64,000 nt of DNA from Lentibacter algarum (GCF_018860975.1 NZ_JAHKQI010000010.1:372001-436000), one strand, 5' to 3'. Shown: positions 46,016 to 56,083, counted from the first letter of the stretch. A program made the numbers and translations. Notes: a model not told the origin generated them from the sequence alone.

Positions 46016-47281
46016 TCAGAGCCACTGGGGTATGCTATCGCGTTTCAGCATATCCTCCAAGCTCGGACGTGGCCGAATGACAGCAAATTGATCACCTTTA
46101 ACCAGAACCTCGGGGATCATCGGCCGCGAGTTGTATTCGCTCGACATCACCGCGCCGTAAGCCCCCGCAGAACGGAATGCGACAAGCTCGCCCTCGTTCA
46201 TGCGCGGCATGTTGCGGCCCTTGGCAAAGGTATCACCGCTTTCGCACACTGGCCCGACAACGTCGTAGGGTTCTGGCACTTGCCCGACAGGCGGCTCCAT
46301 AAGCGGCACGATATCGTGGTAGGCCTCATACATCGCCGGGCGGATCAGGTCATTCATCGCCGCATCAAGAATAAGAAACTTGCGGTCTTCGCCTTCCTTC
46401 ACGTAGACAACTTCGCTCACCAGCACCCCGGCATTCCCGGCAATCAGCCGCCCCGGTTCGATCTCGATCTCGCAGCCCAGGTCACCCAGCACATCCTTCA
46501 CCACCGCGCCGTAATCTGTTGGCAAAGGCGGCGCATCATTCGAGCGCTGATAAGGAATGCCAAGCCCGCCGCCGAGATCAAGCCGCTTGATGGTATGGCC
46601 ATCTGCACGCAGCGCCAAAGTCAGTTCCTTGACCTTCTCATAAGCCTGCCGGAAAGGCTCCAAGTCGGTCAGCTGACTGCCGATGTGCACATCAATGCCG
46701 ACAACGTCCAAGCCTTGCAGCCTTGCCGCCACAGCGTAAACTTCACGCGCACGCGAAATCGGAATACCAAACTTGTTTTCTTTCTTGCCCGTGGCAATCT
46801 TGGCGTGGGTTTTGGCGTCAACATCGGGGTTCACCCGCACGGTTATCGGCGCTTTCACACCAAGTTCCAAAGCAACTTCGTTAAGCCGCTGCATCTCGGG
46901 CTCGCTCTCGACATTAAACTGCCGGATGCCGCCCGTGAGCGCGAGGCGCATCTCCTCGCGCGTTTTGCCAACTCCGGAAAACACGATCTTGTCGCCGCTG
47001 ACACCCGCTGCCTTCGCGCGCGCATATTCGCCGCCCGAGACAACATCCATGCCAGCACCCGCCGCCGCGAGCACTTTGAGAATGGCAAGGTTTGACGCCG
47101 CTTTCATCGCGTAGCACACCAAGTGCTCGGTGCCTTCCAAAGCCTCGTCAAACAGCCGGAAGTGGCGCTCAAGTGTGGCCGTGGAATAGCAGTAAAACGG
47201 CGTTCCAACACTGGCCGCGATCTCGCGCAGCGGCACGTCTTCGGCGTGTAGCTCGCCGTCTTTATATAGAAAGTGGTCCAT
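46016..47281 (-). CDS. lysA: Diaminopimelate decarboxylase
   Basis: The 421-residue PLP enzyme has K60 in CYAMKAASN as the Schiff-base lysine, the glycine-rich phosphate site LDLGGGLGIPY, EPGRLIAGNAG, and CESGDTFAKGR with the active-site cysteine from the partner subunit. It makes L-lysine from meso-diaminopimelate. It is in a leftward unit: argH, small lipoprotein, lysA, TIGR02302-type gene. Length and motifs are normal. Confidence 0.97.
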   Translation of the reverse strand: MDHFLYKDGELHAEDVPLREIAASVGTPFYCYSTATLERHFRLFDEALEGTEHLVCYAMKAASNLAILKVLAAAGAGMDVVSGGEYARAKAAGVSGDKIVFSGVGKTREEMRLALTGGIRQFNVESEPEMQRLNEVALELGVKAPITVRVNPDVDAKTHAKIATGKKENKFGIPISRAREVYAVAARLQGLDVVGIDVHIGSQLTDLEPFRQAYEKVKELTLALRADGHTIKRLDLGGGLGIPYQRSNDAPPLPTDYGAVVKDVLGDLGCEIEIEPGRLIAGNAGVLVSEVVYVKEGEDRKFLILDAAMNDLIRPAMYEAYHDIVPLMEPPVGQVPEPYDVVGPVCESGDTFAKGRNMPRMNEGELVAFRSAGAYGAVMSSEYNSRPMIPEVLVKGDQFAVIRPRPSLEDMLKRDSIPQWL

Positions 47282-47352
47282 CGCGCGTCATCCTTTGTTC
47301 AGCATCCCATGTAGCGAATGCCGAGCAAGGAGAAAACCCGCTTTTGTTGTCC

Positions 47353-47529
47353 CTAAAGGTGAATGCCGATCCGGATCGGCCCTTTGACGACGCCAACCGT
47401 CGCCGAAGTGCTCACGCCGTCAGTGCCCAAGCTCACATTCGCGCCTGCCGTTGGTCGCACAGGCTCCCCGTCGGCCCCGCAACCTGCCAGCACCAAAAGG
47501 ACAATACTCAAACCCATCAAACGCGTCAT
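47353..47529 (-). CDS. Small lipoprotein between argH and lysA
   Basis: An ATG at 47529 opens 58 codons with a lipoprotein signal, MTRLMGLSIVLLVLAGCGAD; the lipobox is LAGC with C17. The 41-residue mature part (e.g. GTDGVSTSATVGVVKGP) is glycine- and valine-rich. The upstream AGGAGC is well placed. It lies 27 bases after the argH stop and 71 before lysA. Small lipoproteins in the argH-lysA gap are a feature I associate with Rhodobacterales, and their function is unknown. Confidence 0.82.
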   Translation of the reverse strand: MTRLMGLSIVLLVLAGCGADGEPVRPTAGANVSLGTDGVSTSATVGVVKGPIRIGIHL

Positions 47530-47556
47530 AACAGCTCCTCTTCGGGCAAGTTTACC

Positions 47557-48954
47557 CTAGCCCAACAGCTTTTGCCAGCGCGCGACCTGCGCAAGCACCT
47601 GCACAGGCGCCGTGCCGCCGTATGACGTGCGCGAGGCAACCGAAGCCTGCACCGTCAGCACGCTGAACACATCTTCGGTGATATCCGGGTTCACTGTCTG
47701 CATGTCAGCCAAGCTCAAATCAGGCAAATCACAGCCCTGCGCCTCGGCCATCGCTACAAGTGAGCCCGTCACATGGTGTGCATCGCGAAACGGCATGCCC
47801 TGCGCGCGCACGCACCAATCGGCCAAGTCAGTTGCGGTTGAAAACCCACTGCCCGCCGCCGCCGCAAGACTCTCGCGGTTGGCCGTCATGTCGCGCACCA
47901 TGCCCTCCATAGCGGCCAAGGCCAGCATCAGGTTGTCGGCGGCGTCAAACACCTGCTCTTTGTCTTCCTGCATGTCTTTTGAATAGGCCAGCGGCAGGCC
48001 TTTCATCACCGTCATCAAGGCCACATTCGCCCCGAATATCCGGCCAATTTTGGCGCGGATCAGCTCGGCTGCATCGGGGTTCTTCTTTTGCGGCATAATG
48101 CTGGAGCCGGTCGAAAAGCGGTCAGACAGCGTTACAAACCTGAACTGCGCTGACGACCAGATCACCAGCTCCTCGGCAAAACGACTGAGGTGCATGGCGC
48201 AAATGCTCGCGGCACTCAAGAAATCCAAAGCAAAGTCACGATCAGACACAGCATCAAGCGAGTTCGCCGAAGGCCTGTCAAAGCCCAGCGCCTTGGCCGT
48301 CATGTCGCGATCAATGGGAAACGACGTCCCCGCCAAAGCCGCCGCTCCAAGCGGGCTTTCGTTCATCCGCTTGCGTGCATCTCTAAACCGTGACGCATCA
48401 CGCCCCAGCATCTCGACATAGGCCATCATATGGTGGCCCCAGGTCACAGGCTGCGCGGTTTGCAAATGCGTAAAGCCCGGCATCACCCAGTCAGCCCCCG
48501 CTTCGGCTTGCGTCAAAAGCGCGCGCTGCAAGGCTTCGATGCCTGCAATCGCGGCATCCATCTGATCACGCACCCAAAGTTTGAAGTCCGTCGCAACCTG
48601 ATCATTCCGGCTCCGGCCTGTGTGCAAACGCCCCGCTGGCTCGCCGATGATCTCCTTGAGCCGCGACTCAACATTCATGTGAATGTCTTCAAGCGCCGCC
48701 GAAAACTCAAAAGTTCCGCCCTCGATTTCTGACAAGACCGTGAGCAGGCCTTCCCTCATCGCGTCCGCATCGCTATCACTCACAATACCCGTCGCAGCAA
48801 GCATCGCTGCATGGGCCCGAGAGCCGGCAATGTCTTGCGACGCCATGCGCTGGTCAAACCCGATCGAGGCGTTGATCGCCTCCATGATCGCGTCTGGCCC
48901 AGCGGAAAAGCGGCCGCCCCACATCTGGTTTGAGGTATCATTGCTCATGGTCAT
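47557..48954 (-). CDS. argH: Argininosuccinate lyase
   Basis: The ATG at 48954 (465 residues) has GAGG four bases upstream; an ATG two codons later is also possible. [14 protein letters not shown] is the family start, and [15 protein letters not shown] the flexible signature loop with the catalytic serine. [16 protein letters not shown] is also conserved. It splits argininosuccinate to arginine and fumarate. Its start is only 23 bases from the divergent tlpA start. Confidence 0.97.
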   Translation of the reverse strand: MTMSNDTSNQMWGGRFSAGPDAIMEAINASIGFDQRMASQDIAGSRAHAAMLAATGIVSDSDADAMREGLLTVLSEIEGGTFEFSAALEDIHMNVESRLKEIIGEPAGRLHTGRSRNDQVATDFKLWVRDQMDAAIAGIEALQRALLTQAEAGADWVMPGFTHLQTAQPVTWGHHMMAYVEMLGRDASRFRDARKRMNESPLGAAALAGTSFPIDRDMTAKALGFDRPSANSLDAVSDRDFALDFLSAASICAMHLSRFAEELVIWSSAQFRFVTLSDRFSTGSSIMPQKKNPDAAELIRAKIGRIFGANVALMTVMKGLPLAYSKDMQEDKEQVFDAADNLMLALAAMEGMVRDMTANRESLAAAAGSGFSTATDLADWCVRAQGMPFRDAHHVTGSLVAMAEAQGCDLPDLSLADMQTVNPDITEDVFSVLTVQASVASRTSYGGTAPVQVLAQVARWQKLLG

Positions 48955-48977
48955 CTGGCCTCTGAAAAGGAAGTAAC

Positions 48978-49580
48978 ATGTCACGTTCCGCGCTGGTTTA
49001 TACCGCCCTCGGCCTAATCGCAATCGTTGCGGGGCTGTTCATGTTTTCCGCGAGCGACGATGCAGCCAAGCCGGTTGACCCGGCGACCATTGCCAAGCTC
49101 GAAGCGCTCAAAGAGGGCGACATGAAAAAGCTTGTGCTGCACAGCACTGCAAAACCTGCTGGCAGCGCAGCCTACGACACAATCGAAGGCACCAAAGCCA
49201 CTTTGGCCGACCATGCAGGCCGCATCGTCCTGCTCAACTTTTGGGCCACATGGTGCGCGCCCTGCCGTAAAGAAATGCCAATGCTCGCAGAGCTGCAATC
49301 AGAGCTCGGCGGCGACGACTTCGAAGTCATCACAATCGCCACAGGCCGCAACGAACCCGCCGCAATGGCACGGTTTTTCAAAGAAATCGGCGTCACGAAC
49401 CTGCCCCTGCACCGCGACCCAACCTCAGCCTTGGGCCGCGAAATGGGCGTTCTCGGCCTGCCCGCAACCATCATCCTCAACCGCGACGGCGACGAGATCG
49501 CCCGCCTGCTCGGTGACGCACACTGGTCGTCAGACAGCGCCAAGGCGATCTTGCAGGAGCTTATCTCCACAGGCCAGTAA
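48978..49580 (+). CDS. TlpA-like thiol-disulfide oxidoreductase
   Basis: The 200-residue protein has an N-terminal membrane anchor (about 5-24) and a thioredoxin-like periplasmic domain with the redox pair C93/C96 in [14 protein letters not shown], and the cis-proline region [13 protein letters not shown]. TlpA-type proteins reduce cytochrome c or oxidase assembly factors in the periplasm. AAGGAAG precedes the ATG. It is divergent from argH with almost no spacer; divergent tlpA-argH is conserved in many Rhodobacterales as far as I recall. Confidence 0.9.
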   Translation: MSRSALVYTALGLIAIVAGLFMFSASDDAAKPVDPATIAKLEALKEGDMKKLVLHSTAKPAGSAAYDTIEGTKATLADHAGRIVLLNFWATWCAPCRKEMPMLAELQSELGGDDFEVITIATGRNEPAAMARFFKEIGVTNLPLHRDPTSALGREMGVLGLPATIILNRDGDEIARLLGDAHWSSDSAKAILQELISTGQ

Positions 49581-49611
49581 AGCTGCGCTCCACGCGGTTT
49601 TTCATCCTGCC

Positions 49612-50205
49612 CTAACCTGACGTCGCTTTCTTCAGTTTTGCTCTCAACTTTTCGCATTTGCCTGCGATAGTATTGCGCGCGCGGCGTTGTTTTGCGGCTT
49701 CTTGCTTTGTCTTGCGGAGCTGCGCTCTGGTTTTGGCAGATTTGCTTTTGCTTTGCTTGATCTTCATTTGCAGACGCGTGACCTTCGCGTCAGATGCCGC
49801 GATGATCTTTTTCAACTGGCGCGCACCCGCATCAGTCAACGGCTGGCCACGGTGATCCTTGCCTTGCTGCAACTGGCGACGATGCTTCTTGGTTTCGGTT
49901 TTTTCATATTTGACCCGCTGCGCATCTTCGCCCTCCAATACGCGCGAGAAATCCAGTTTGGACTCCAACAAGCCCACCTGTTTAATGCTCTTTCGAACCG
50001 AAGTTGTCGCGCTGGCCTCTTCAAGTTCGCAAGACGCTACATCGTGTCGCAAAGTTTGGATAGAAACCGCGGGTGCAAACGGGGTCGAGGGGCTCAAATT
50101 GCCTTCTGCTAACAGCGGCTTGGCCCCCGAAGCCAACCCGATCGCTACTATTCCCAAAAATGTCACCAATGAAAAACCTTGAGAGATGTGTCTGTCAAAA
50201 CCCAT
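49612..50205 (-). CDS. Secreted coiled-coil protein, basic C-terminus
   Basis: The 197-residue protein starts with a hydrophobic export signal (about residues 10-33, SLVTFLGIVAIGLASGAKPLLA). The remainder is highly charged and helical, with a C-terminal third rich in Lys, Arg, Gln and Ala (KQSKSKSAKTRAQLRKTKQE), predicted to be coiled coil. A single early cysteine (ASCELEE) and a late one (GKCEKLRAK) could pair. It is a single leftward gene. No family is recognised and the function is unknown. Confidence 0.6.
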   Translation of the reverse strand: MGFDRHISQGFSLVTFLGIVAIGLASGAKPLLAEGNLSPSTPFAPAVSIQTLRHDVASCELEEASATTSVRKSIKQVGLLESKLDFSRVLEGEDAQRVKYEKTETKKHRRQLQQGKDHRGQPLTDAGARQLKKIIAASDAKVTRLQMKIKQSKSKSAKTRAQLRKTKQEAAKQRRARNTIAGKCEKLRAKLKKATSG

Positions 50206-50440
50206 GTCCGTAACCTTCCCTTGTTTTGCAAAACCGCCTCAAATATGACGTTTCGCATTTCGAATGGTGCCGATCCTACTCTACAGTGCCCGTTTTCCCA
50301 AATCGCCCCTCTGAGCAACAACTTTGAGCAACAACAAGACGCAGGCCAGTCACGAGCAGTTTCAAGCCTTCCCCTACGCCACCTTTGACAGCCCGCCCAG
50401 CGCCAGCATACCCTCTCTTCCCAACAACGGGAGGCGCGCA

Positions 50441-50833
50441 ATGCCGCTAGAAATACTTGGCCCAATGGTCGTGCTTGGCATCGGCGGTATCGCCCTGCTC
50501 ATGCACTTTGTCGGCCTCTCAAAGCCCTTCCAGCTCACAGGTGAGCACAGCCGCACCGCTTGGGTGCGCGAAGTGCCTGATGATGTCCCAACCCAAATTC
50601 TGATCGCGAACAACCAGGAAAACGCGCTCCTCAAACTGGCCTCCGGCAAGCTTGGCCTCGTGCACGTCATGGGTGCTGACACCACAGCGCGCTACCTGAC
50701 TGGCGCAACCTGGCACAGCTCCAACTCTGCACTCACGATACACCTGCCGGATTTCGGCGCGCCCAAGTTCACGATCCCCCTCAGCCCACAAGAACAAGCC
50801 AACTGGACAGCTCTCAAGGACGCCGCATCATGA
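50441..50833 (+). CDS. Small membrane-anchored protein coupled to the sterol desaturase gene
   Basis: The ATG at 50441 has GGGAGG six bases upstream and gives 130 residues. One N-terminal membrane helix (MVVLGIGGIALLMHFVGLSK) is followed by a mainly beta cytosolic or periplasmic domain. Its stop overlaps the next gene by an ATGA, so it is probably part of the same pathway. The conserved-looking body ILIANNQENALLKLASGKLG does not match a family I know. Confidence 0.75.
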   Translation: MPLEILGPMVVLGIGGIALLMHFVGLSKPFQLTGEHSRTAWVREVPDDVPTQILIANNQENALLKLASGKLGLVHVMGADTTARYLTGATWHSSNSALTIHLPDFGAPKFTIPLSPQEQANWTALKDAAS

Positions 50834-51774
50834 AAACCGAGCTCTCCTACCCCGACGTAACAACCTACGCCGTGCCGTTTTTCATTGCGCTGATCCTGCT
50901 TGAGCTTGGCTACATCTTGCTCAAACACCGCCGCTCCGGTGCAGCAGGCCGCTACGAAACACGCGACGCCCTCACCTCGCTGATCATGGGCGCAGGCAGC
51001 GTTATCTCCGGCATCCTGCTGGGTTTCATCACCTTCGGCTTTCTGACGTTCCTGTGGTTCCTCACCCCGCTTGATCTCGGCGCAAGCCTTGGCGTCATCA
51101 TACTCTGCTTCGTGCTCGATGATCTGCGCTACTATTGGGTGCACCGCTTCGGTCACCGCGTCCGCTGGGTCTGGGCGAGCCACGTCAACCACCACTCAAG
51201 CCAGCACTACAACCTGACAACCGCGCTCAGGCAAACCTGGACAGGCACATTCACCTTTATGATGATCGTGCGCGCCCCGCTGATTCTCCTCGGTTTTCAC
51301 CCCGCGCTGGTGCTGTTCTGTGGCGGCATGAACCTCGTTTACCAGTTCTGGATCCACACCGAGGCCATCACCCGCCTGCCACGCTGGTTTGAAAGCGTGA
51401 TGAACACGCCAAGCCACCACCGCGTTCACCACGGCCGCAACGCGCGCTACCTCGATGCCAACTATGCTGGCGTCTTTATTGTCTGGGACAAGCTGTTTGG
51501 CACATTTGTTCCCGAACTCGATGAAGACAAGCCCGACTACGGCCTCGTCCAAAACCTCGGCACATTCAACCCGCTGCGCGTGGCCTTTCACGAATGGGTC
51601 GGCATTTTCAAAGACGCAACCCAGCGCGGCCTCACTTGGCGTGAGCGCTTCCTCTATTGCTTCGCCCCACCCGGCTACAGCCACGACGGCTCGCGCGACA
51701 CCTCCGCAGCAATCAAGGCAAAGCACCTCGCCCGTCACCCCGAAGACGCTGGCACAGCGGGCTTTGAAAGCTAA
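50830..51774 (+). CDS. Sterol desaturase / fatty acid hydroxylase family protein
   Basis: The 314-residue protein has four to five membrane helices and the di-iron histidine set: H105 and H109 in VHRFGHR, H118, H121 and H122 in ASHVNHHSSQ, and SHHRVHHGRN later. The enzymes add oxygen to, or desaturate, lipid alkyl chains (sterols, fatty acids or carotenoids) using O2. The substrate is unknown; it is followed by a hairpin and the T-rich dispersed motif. It is coupled to the small membrane protein upstream. Confidence 0.9.
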   Translation: MKTELSYPDVTTYAVPFFIALILLELGYILLKHRRSGAAGRYETRDALTSLIMGAGSVISGILLGFITFGFLTFLWFLTPLDLGASLGVIILCFVLDDLRYYWVHRFGHRVRWVWASHVNHHSSQHYNLTTALRQTWTGTFTFMMIVRAPLILLGFHPALVLFCGGMNLVYQFWIHTEAITRLPRWFESVMNTPSHHRVHHGRNARYLDANYAGVFIVWDKLFGTFVPELDEDKPDYGLVQNLGTFNPLRVAFHEWVGIFKDATQRGLTWRERFLYCFAPPGYSHDGSRDTSAAIKAKHLARHPEDAGTAGFES

Positions 51775-51780
51775 CCGCCC

Positions 51781-51813
51781 TGCTCTTTTTCTTGTCCTAA
51801 ATATCCACAGGGG
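51781..51813. repeat. T-rich motif with CCTAAATATCC, second copy
   Basis: CTCTTTTTCTTGT, CCTAAATATCC, ACAGGGG follows the sterol desaturase stop, matching the motif after deoD at 3577 (T-run, then CCTAA-TATCC, then G run). A third, weaker resemblance is on the minus strand near 61660-61690. Confidence 0.5.
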
Positions 51814-51830
51814 TGAGGCCGTCAGGCCGA

Positions 51831-51852
51831 GGGGCGCGTGCGCCCCTTTCTT
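51831..51852 (+). terminator. Terminator-like hairpin after the sterol desaturase gene
   Basis: GGGGCG and CGCCCC flank CGTG, followed by TTTCTTC. It is 56 bases after the desaturase stop and 46 bases before the lytic transglycosylase start, so it separates the two transcripts. Confidence 0.6.
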
Positions 51853-51897
51853 CGGCGAGGGTTTCAGCCTATTCTGGCGAAAAACCGGAGCAGCCAA

Positions 51898-53082
51898 ATG
51901 CCTTTCACCCGCCGCACATTCCTTGCGATAGCAACAGCCTTCACAGCAACCCCAACCTTCGGCAATACGGGCTACACCGCATGGCTCGCAGGCTTTCAAA
52001 AACGGGCTGCCCGAAGCGGCATCTCTCAGAAAACCCTGAGCACGGCTTTCGCGAAAGCATCCTTCCTCCCCAAAGTCGTCGCCTCAGACAGCAAGCAAGC
52101 CGAAGTCGCCAAGTCGCTCCAGCAATACCTCTCCTCAGCCGCCTCGCCCCAGCGCGTGTCAGGCGGGCGCAAAGCGCTCAAGCGTTACAAATCATTGCTC
52201 GGCAATATCGAGCGCAAATACGGCGTTGAAAAAGAAGTCGTCGTCGCCATCTGGGGCATGGAAAGCGCCTATGGCGGCTTTCGCGGCTCCGCATCGGTCT
52301 TCGCTACGCTCTCAACCCTCGCCTATCAAGGCCGCCGCCGCGAGCTGTTTGAAGCCGAGCTTTTAGCTGCGCTGAAAATCCTCCAGTCGGGCCAAGCCAG
52401 CGCCGCCCAGATGAAGGGCAGCTACGCGGGCGCTATGGGCCACACCCAGTTCATGCCCTCAACCTATCTGCGCCACGCGCAGGACTTTGACAAAAACGGC
52501 CGCGCCAATATCTGGTCGGACGACCCGACAGATGCGCTGGCCTCAACAGCCGCGCTGCTCAAGGCCGAGGGCTGGAAAAAGGGCCAGCCTTGGGCGCTCG
52601 AAGTGCGGCTTCCAGACGGGTTCAACCCCGCCCTCACCGGCCGCATCTACCCGCGCAAAGCCCGCGAGTGGATGAAACTCGGCCTGCGCGCCGCCAATGG
52701 CAACAGCCTGCCCAACCATGGCAACGGCGCGGTGATCTTACCCGCTGGCCCTGAGGGCCCGGCGTTCATGATCTACAAAAACTTCCACGTGCTTAAAAAG
52801 TATAACTACGCCGACAGCTACGTCATCGGCGTCGGGCATCTCTCCGACACTTTGGCAGGCCACGGCAAAATCCGCTCGGGCTTTCCCAAAAACCCTTGGG
52901 GCATGACAAACGCCGAGCGCCGCACCCTGCAACAGCGCCTCAACGCCCGTGGTTTTGCCGCCGGAAACCCCGATGGCGTGATCGGAGAAAAGGGCCGCGC
53001 CGCCATCCGCGCCTACGAGCAGTCCAAAGGGCTGGCCCTCACAGGTACCCCCAGCAAAGCCTTGCTCAACTCTCTGAAGTAA
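51898..53082 (+). CDS. Lytic murein transglycosylase (MltB-like) with peptidoglycan-binding domain
   Basis: The ATG at 51898 (394 residues) follows GGAGCAGCC. The N-terminus MPFTRRTFLAIATAFTA is an export signal with a twin-arginine-like pair. The SLT_2 domain carries WGMESAYGGF with the catalytic glutamate and GAMGHTQFMPSTYL. A C-terminal PG_binding_1 domain (LQQRLNARGFAAGNPDGVIG) lies at about residues 335-390. It cleaves peptidoglycan glycan strands to 1,6-anhydromuropeptides in the periplasm. A 49-bp dispersed repeat lies 74 bases downstream. Confidence 0.93.
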   Translation: MPFTRRTFLAIATAFTATPTFGNTGYTAWLAGFQKRAARSGISQKTLSTAFAKASFLPKVVASDSKQAEVAKSLQQYLSSAASPQRVSGGRKALKRYKSLLGNIERKYGVEKEVVVAIWGMESAYGGFRGSASVFATLSTLAYQGRRRELFEAELLAALKILQSGQASAAQMKGSYAGAMGHTQFMPSTYLRHAQDFDKNGRANIWSDDPTDALASTAALLKAEGWKKGQPWALEVRLPDGFNPALTGRIYPRKAREWMKLGLRAANGNSLPNHGNGAVILPAGPEGPAFMIYKNFHVLKKYNYADSYVIGVGHLSDTLAGHGKIRSGFPKNPWGMTNAERRTLQQRLNARGFAAGNPDGVIGEKGRAAIRAYEQSKGLALTGTPSKALLNSLK

Positions 53083-53156
53083 CGGCCAAGCTTGACCGCG
53101 AGCCATGCCCAACCATCGCACGCTGCCTTAAGAACATCACGCAACACCTGCCGCTC

Positions 53157-53205
53157 AAAACTGTGCATACGCATTATGCACTGTGGTATGCACTGCAATA
53201 TGCAC
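53157..53205 (+). repeat. 49-bp dispersed element, copy B
   Basis: It starts AAAACTGTGCATACGCAT and carries TATGCACTGTGG, TATGCACTGCAA and TATGCAC at 12-bp steps. It lies between the convergent transglycosylase and tag genes, 35 bases before the tag stop. GTTAAC follows at the tag stop codon. Confidence 0.92.
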
Positions 53206-53240
53206 CCGTTGTGCAGGCACTTTCCTGCGCGCAAAGCCCG

Positions 53241-53825
53241 TTAACCCAACCGTCCGTTGCTCTCGCATTTCACCTCTTCGTGGCGAAAGCAGCCAGTCAA
53301 ATGATTGTTGATCAACCCGCAGGCTTCCATCCACGCATAAACGATCGTCGGTCCACAAAATTTGAACCCTGCTTTCTTCAAATCTTTGGAAAATTGCAGA
53401 GACATTTCATCCTGCGTCGTAACCTCCACTTGGCTGTCAAAACGGTTCACCAGAGGCTTGCCACCCACGTATTTCCAGCAGTAATTATCAAAGCCCTCGT
53501 CAGCCTCGATACGCAAGTAAGCCTGCGCATTGGTGATCGTCGCTGCGATCTTTCCGCGGTGACGTATGATGCCCTCATTGGTCAGCAAACGCTGCACATC
53601 ATCCTCGCCCCACGTAGCAATCAACTTGGGGTCAAACCCTTGAAATGCCTCGCGAAAGTTGTCTCTCTTGCGCAGGATCGTGATCCAGCTCAGCCCCGCC
53701 TGAAACCCGTCGAGAACAAGCTTTTCCCACAGCGCCCGACTGTCATATTCCGGCACGCCCCACTCTTCATCGTGATAGCGCACATACTCTTCATCAAGCC
53801 CGTGCCAGCCGCATCTCTCAGTCAT
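53241..53825 (-). CDS. tag: 3-methyladenine DNA glycosylase I
   Basis: The ATG at 53825 follows AAGGGATACGAA and gives 194 residues. The Tag zinc site is complete: C5 in MTERCGWHG, H18 in YHDEEWG and the late NNHLTGCF with His and Cys. WHGLDEEYVRYHDEEWG and LSWITILRKRDNFREAF are typical. It removes 3-methyladenine from alkylated DNA, the first step of base excision repair. It ends convergent with the transglycosylase gene and a dispersed repeat. Confidence 0.95.
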   Translation of the reverse strand: MTERCGWHGLDEEYVRYHDEEWGVPEYDSRALWEKLVLDGFQAGLSWITILRKRDNFREAFQGFDPKLIATWGEDDVQRLLTNEGIIRHRGKIAATITNAQAYLRIEADEGFDNYCWKYVGGKPLVNRFDSQVEVTTQDEMSLQFSKDLKKAGFKFCGPTIVYAWMEACGLINNHLTGCFRHEEVKCESNGRLG

Positions 53826-53944
53826 TTCGTATCCCTTCCCCCGCCCCTCGATGGTGTTTTTCTCAAACCGTTCACTTAAGGCCTTATTAGCATTTATAGG
53901 CAACCTTGATCAGCGGTGGTAAGATATTTTTGGGAAGTGTGAAA

Positions 53945-54784
53945 ATGGTACGCAATCATAAAGACATCAAAGGCTTGTCTCAAGAACAACTAGACCCTCT
54001 CAGCTACGCAGTTGCCGAACGCGATCGCGCGGTCATACAAATGGTTGAAGCCGCGCTCAAGAGCAAACAGGTGTTACTGGCATTTCAACCCATCGTGCAG
54101 GCGCAAGCTCCTGATCGCGTCGCCTTTTATGAAGGGTTGCTGCGGGTTCTAGATGCTTCCGGCAGGGTTATTCCAGCCAAAGACTTCATCAACGAAATCG
54201 AGCAGACAGAGCTTGGTCGGATCATGGATTGCATCGCTTTGGAGAAAGGTCTGCGCACCCTCGCACAGCAGCCGGGTTTGCGCCTTTCGATCAATATGTC
54301 GGCACGCTCGATCGGCTACAAGAGATGGAACCGCACCTTGAAAACCGGCCTCCAGCGCGACCCGACCGTCGCCGAACGTCTGATCCTCGAGATCACAGAG
54401 AGCTCGGCAATGACAGTTCCTGAACTGGTCGTCAGTTTCATGAGCGAATTGCAGGCAAAAGGCGTCAGCTTTGCGCTTGATGATTTCGGCGCAGGCTTCA
54501 CATCGTTTCGGTACTTCCGTGATTTCTATTTCGACATCCTCAAGATCGACGGGCAGTTCATCCGTGGCATCGCCCAAAACGCTGACAATCAGGTGCTCAC
54601 GCGCGCCATGCTGTCAATTGCCCAGCAGTTTGACATGTTCACTGTCGCCGAGTTTGTCGAAGCCCCTGAAGATGCAGCCTTTCTCGCCGGAATCGGCGTT
54701 GACTGTTTGCAAGGCTTCTACTTCGCTGCGCCAACCATAAAGCCCGAGTGGGAACGCAGGGAGACACATGCCAGATCAGCCTGA
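53945..54784 (+). CDS. EAL domain protein (c-di-GMP phosphodiesterase candidate)
   Basis: From the ATG at 53945 (GGAAG site) the protein has 279 residues and is almost only an EAL domain. Motifs: FYEGLLRV (in place of EALLR), NMSARS, LEITESS, LDDFGAGFTSF, LKIDGQFI, AEFVE and LQGFYF. The acidic metal residues appear kept, so hydrolysis of c-di-GMP is plausible. There is no PAS, GGDEF or membrane part, so partner proteins must supply control. It is a single gene upstream of phaA. Confidence 0.88.
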   Translation: MVRNHKDIKGLSQEQLDPLSYAVAERDRAVIQMVEAALKSKQVLLAFQPIVQAQAPDRVAFYEGLLRVLDASGRVIPAKDFINEIEQTELGRIMDCIALEKGLRTLAQQPGLRLSINMSARSIGYKRWNRTLKTGLQRDPTVAERLILEITESSAMTVPELVVSFMSELQAKGVSFALDDFGAGFTSFRYFRDFYFDILKIDGQFIRGIAQNADNQVLTRAMLSIAQQFDMFTVAEFVEAPEDAAFLAGIGVDCLQGFYFAAPTIKPEWERRETHARSA

Positions 54785-54907
54785 AACAACTTTGTCAAAG
54801 CGCTGTCATTGCTGCGCCACGGCGGATGCGCTAAACCTGCGCAAAGCTCGGGTCGTGGTGAGCCTTTCACTTCACGCCAATTGAGCCGAAATTGGAAAGG
54901 AATTCAC

Positions 54908-56083
54908 ATGACAAATGTTGTAATCGCATCCGCCGCACGCACTGCCGTCGGCTCCTTCACCGGCGCTTTTGCCAACACACCAGCGCATGACCTTGGCGCA
55001 ACTGTGCTTGAAGCTGTAGTTGAGCGGGCGGGCATCGAGAAGTCCGACGTATCCGAAACGATACTGGGGCAGGTTCTGACTGCCGGACAGGGCCAGAACC
55101 CTGCGCGCCAAGCACACATCAATGCCGGCCTGCCAATGGAAAGCTCGGCATGGGGTATCAACCAGGTATGTGGCTCAGGGCTGCGCGCCGTCGCACTGGG
55201 CGCACAGCACATTCAACTCGGTGATGCCGATGTTGTTGCCGCTGGTGGACAAGAAAGCATGTCACTCAGCACACATGTTGCACACCTGCGCGCAGGAACC
55301 AAAATGGGTGATGTCAAATACATCGACAGCATGATCCGTGACGGATTGTGGGATGCCTTCAACGGCTATCACATGGGCCAAACCGCCGAAAACGTCGCCG
55401 AGCAGTTCCAGATCAGCCGCGACACTCAAGACGCCTTCGCCGTTGCCTCGCAAAACAAGGCCGAAGCTGCTCAAAAAGCAGGGAAATTCGCCGATGAGAT
55501 CACACCGTTTGTGGTCAAAACGCGTAAGGGCGAGACGGTTGTCGACCAAGATGAATACATCCGCCACGGCGCCACAATGGAAGCCATGCAAAAGCTGCGC
55601 CCTGCCTTCACAAAAGACGGTTCGGTCACTGCCGCCAACGCCTCCGGCCTCAACGACGGTGCCGCCGCCGTGCTCTTGATGAGCGCCGACAACGCCGAGA
55701 AACGCGGCATCCAACCGCTCGCCCGCATCGCATCCTACGCGACCGCCGGTCTCGATCCGAAGATCATGGGTGTTGGCCCAATTCACGCCAGCCGCATCGC
55801 CCTTGAAAAGGCAGGCTGGAGCGTTGACGATCTTGACCTTGTCGAAGCCAACGAAGCCTTCGCCGCACAGGCCTGCGCCGTCAACAAGGAGATGGGCTGG
55901 GATCCCGAGATCGTCAACGTCAACGGCGGTGCAATCGCGATTGGTCACCCCATCGGTGCGTCGGGTTGTCGGGTGCTCAACACGCTGTTGTTCGAGATGC
56001 AACGCCGCGACGCCAAGAAGGGCCTCGCCACGCTTTGCATCGGAGGCGGCATGGGCGTTGCCCTCTGCGTAGAGCGCCCTTGA
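54908..56083 (+). CDS. phaA: Acetyl-CoA acetyltransferase
   Basis: The ATG at 54908 with AAGGAA upstream gives 391 residues, the standard thiolase length. The acylated cysteine lies in [11 protein letters not shown], with the later [11 protein letters not shown] histidine and the C-terminal [11 protein letters not shown] cysteine. It condenses two acetyl-CoA to acetoacetyl-CoA, the first step to polyhydroxybutyrate and to the ethylmalonyl-CoA pathway. phaB follows after a terminator-like hairpin and 176 bases. Confidence 0.96.
   Translation: MTNVVIASAARTAVGSFTGAFANTPAHDLGATVLEAVVERAGIEKSDVSETILGQVLTAGQGQNPARQAHINAGLPMESSAWGINQVCGSGLRAVALGAQHIQLGDADVVAAGGQESMSLSTHVAHLRAGTKMGDVKYIDSMIRDGLWDAFNGYHMGQTAENVAEQFQISRDTQDAFAVASQNKAEAAQKAGKFADEITPFVVKTRKGETVVDQDEYIRHGATMEAMQKLRPAFTKDGSVTAANASGLNDGAAAVLLMSADNAEKRGIQPLARIASYATAGLDPKIMGVGPIHASRIALEKAGWSVDDLDLVEANEAFAAQACAVNKEMGWDPEIVNVNGGAIAIGHPIGASGCRVLNTLLFEMQRRDAKKGLATLCIGGGMGVALCVERP

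Noticed and set aside
45839-47095. 418-codon open frame antisense to lysA
   Set aside because: lysA on the minus strand has all PLP motifs; the plus-strand frame has arginine/histidine-rich shadow composition.
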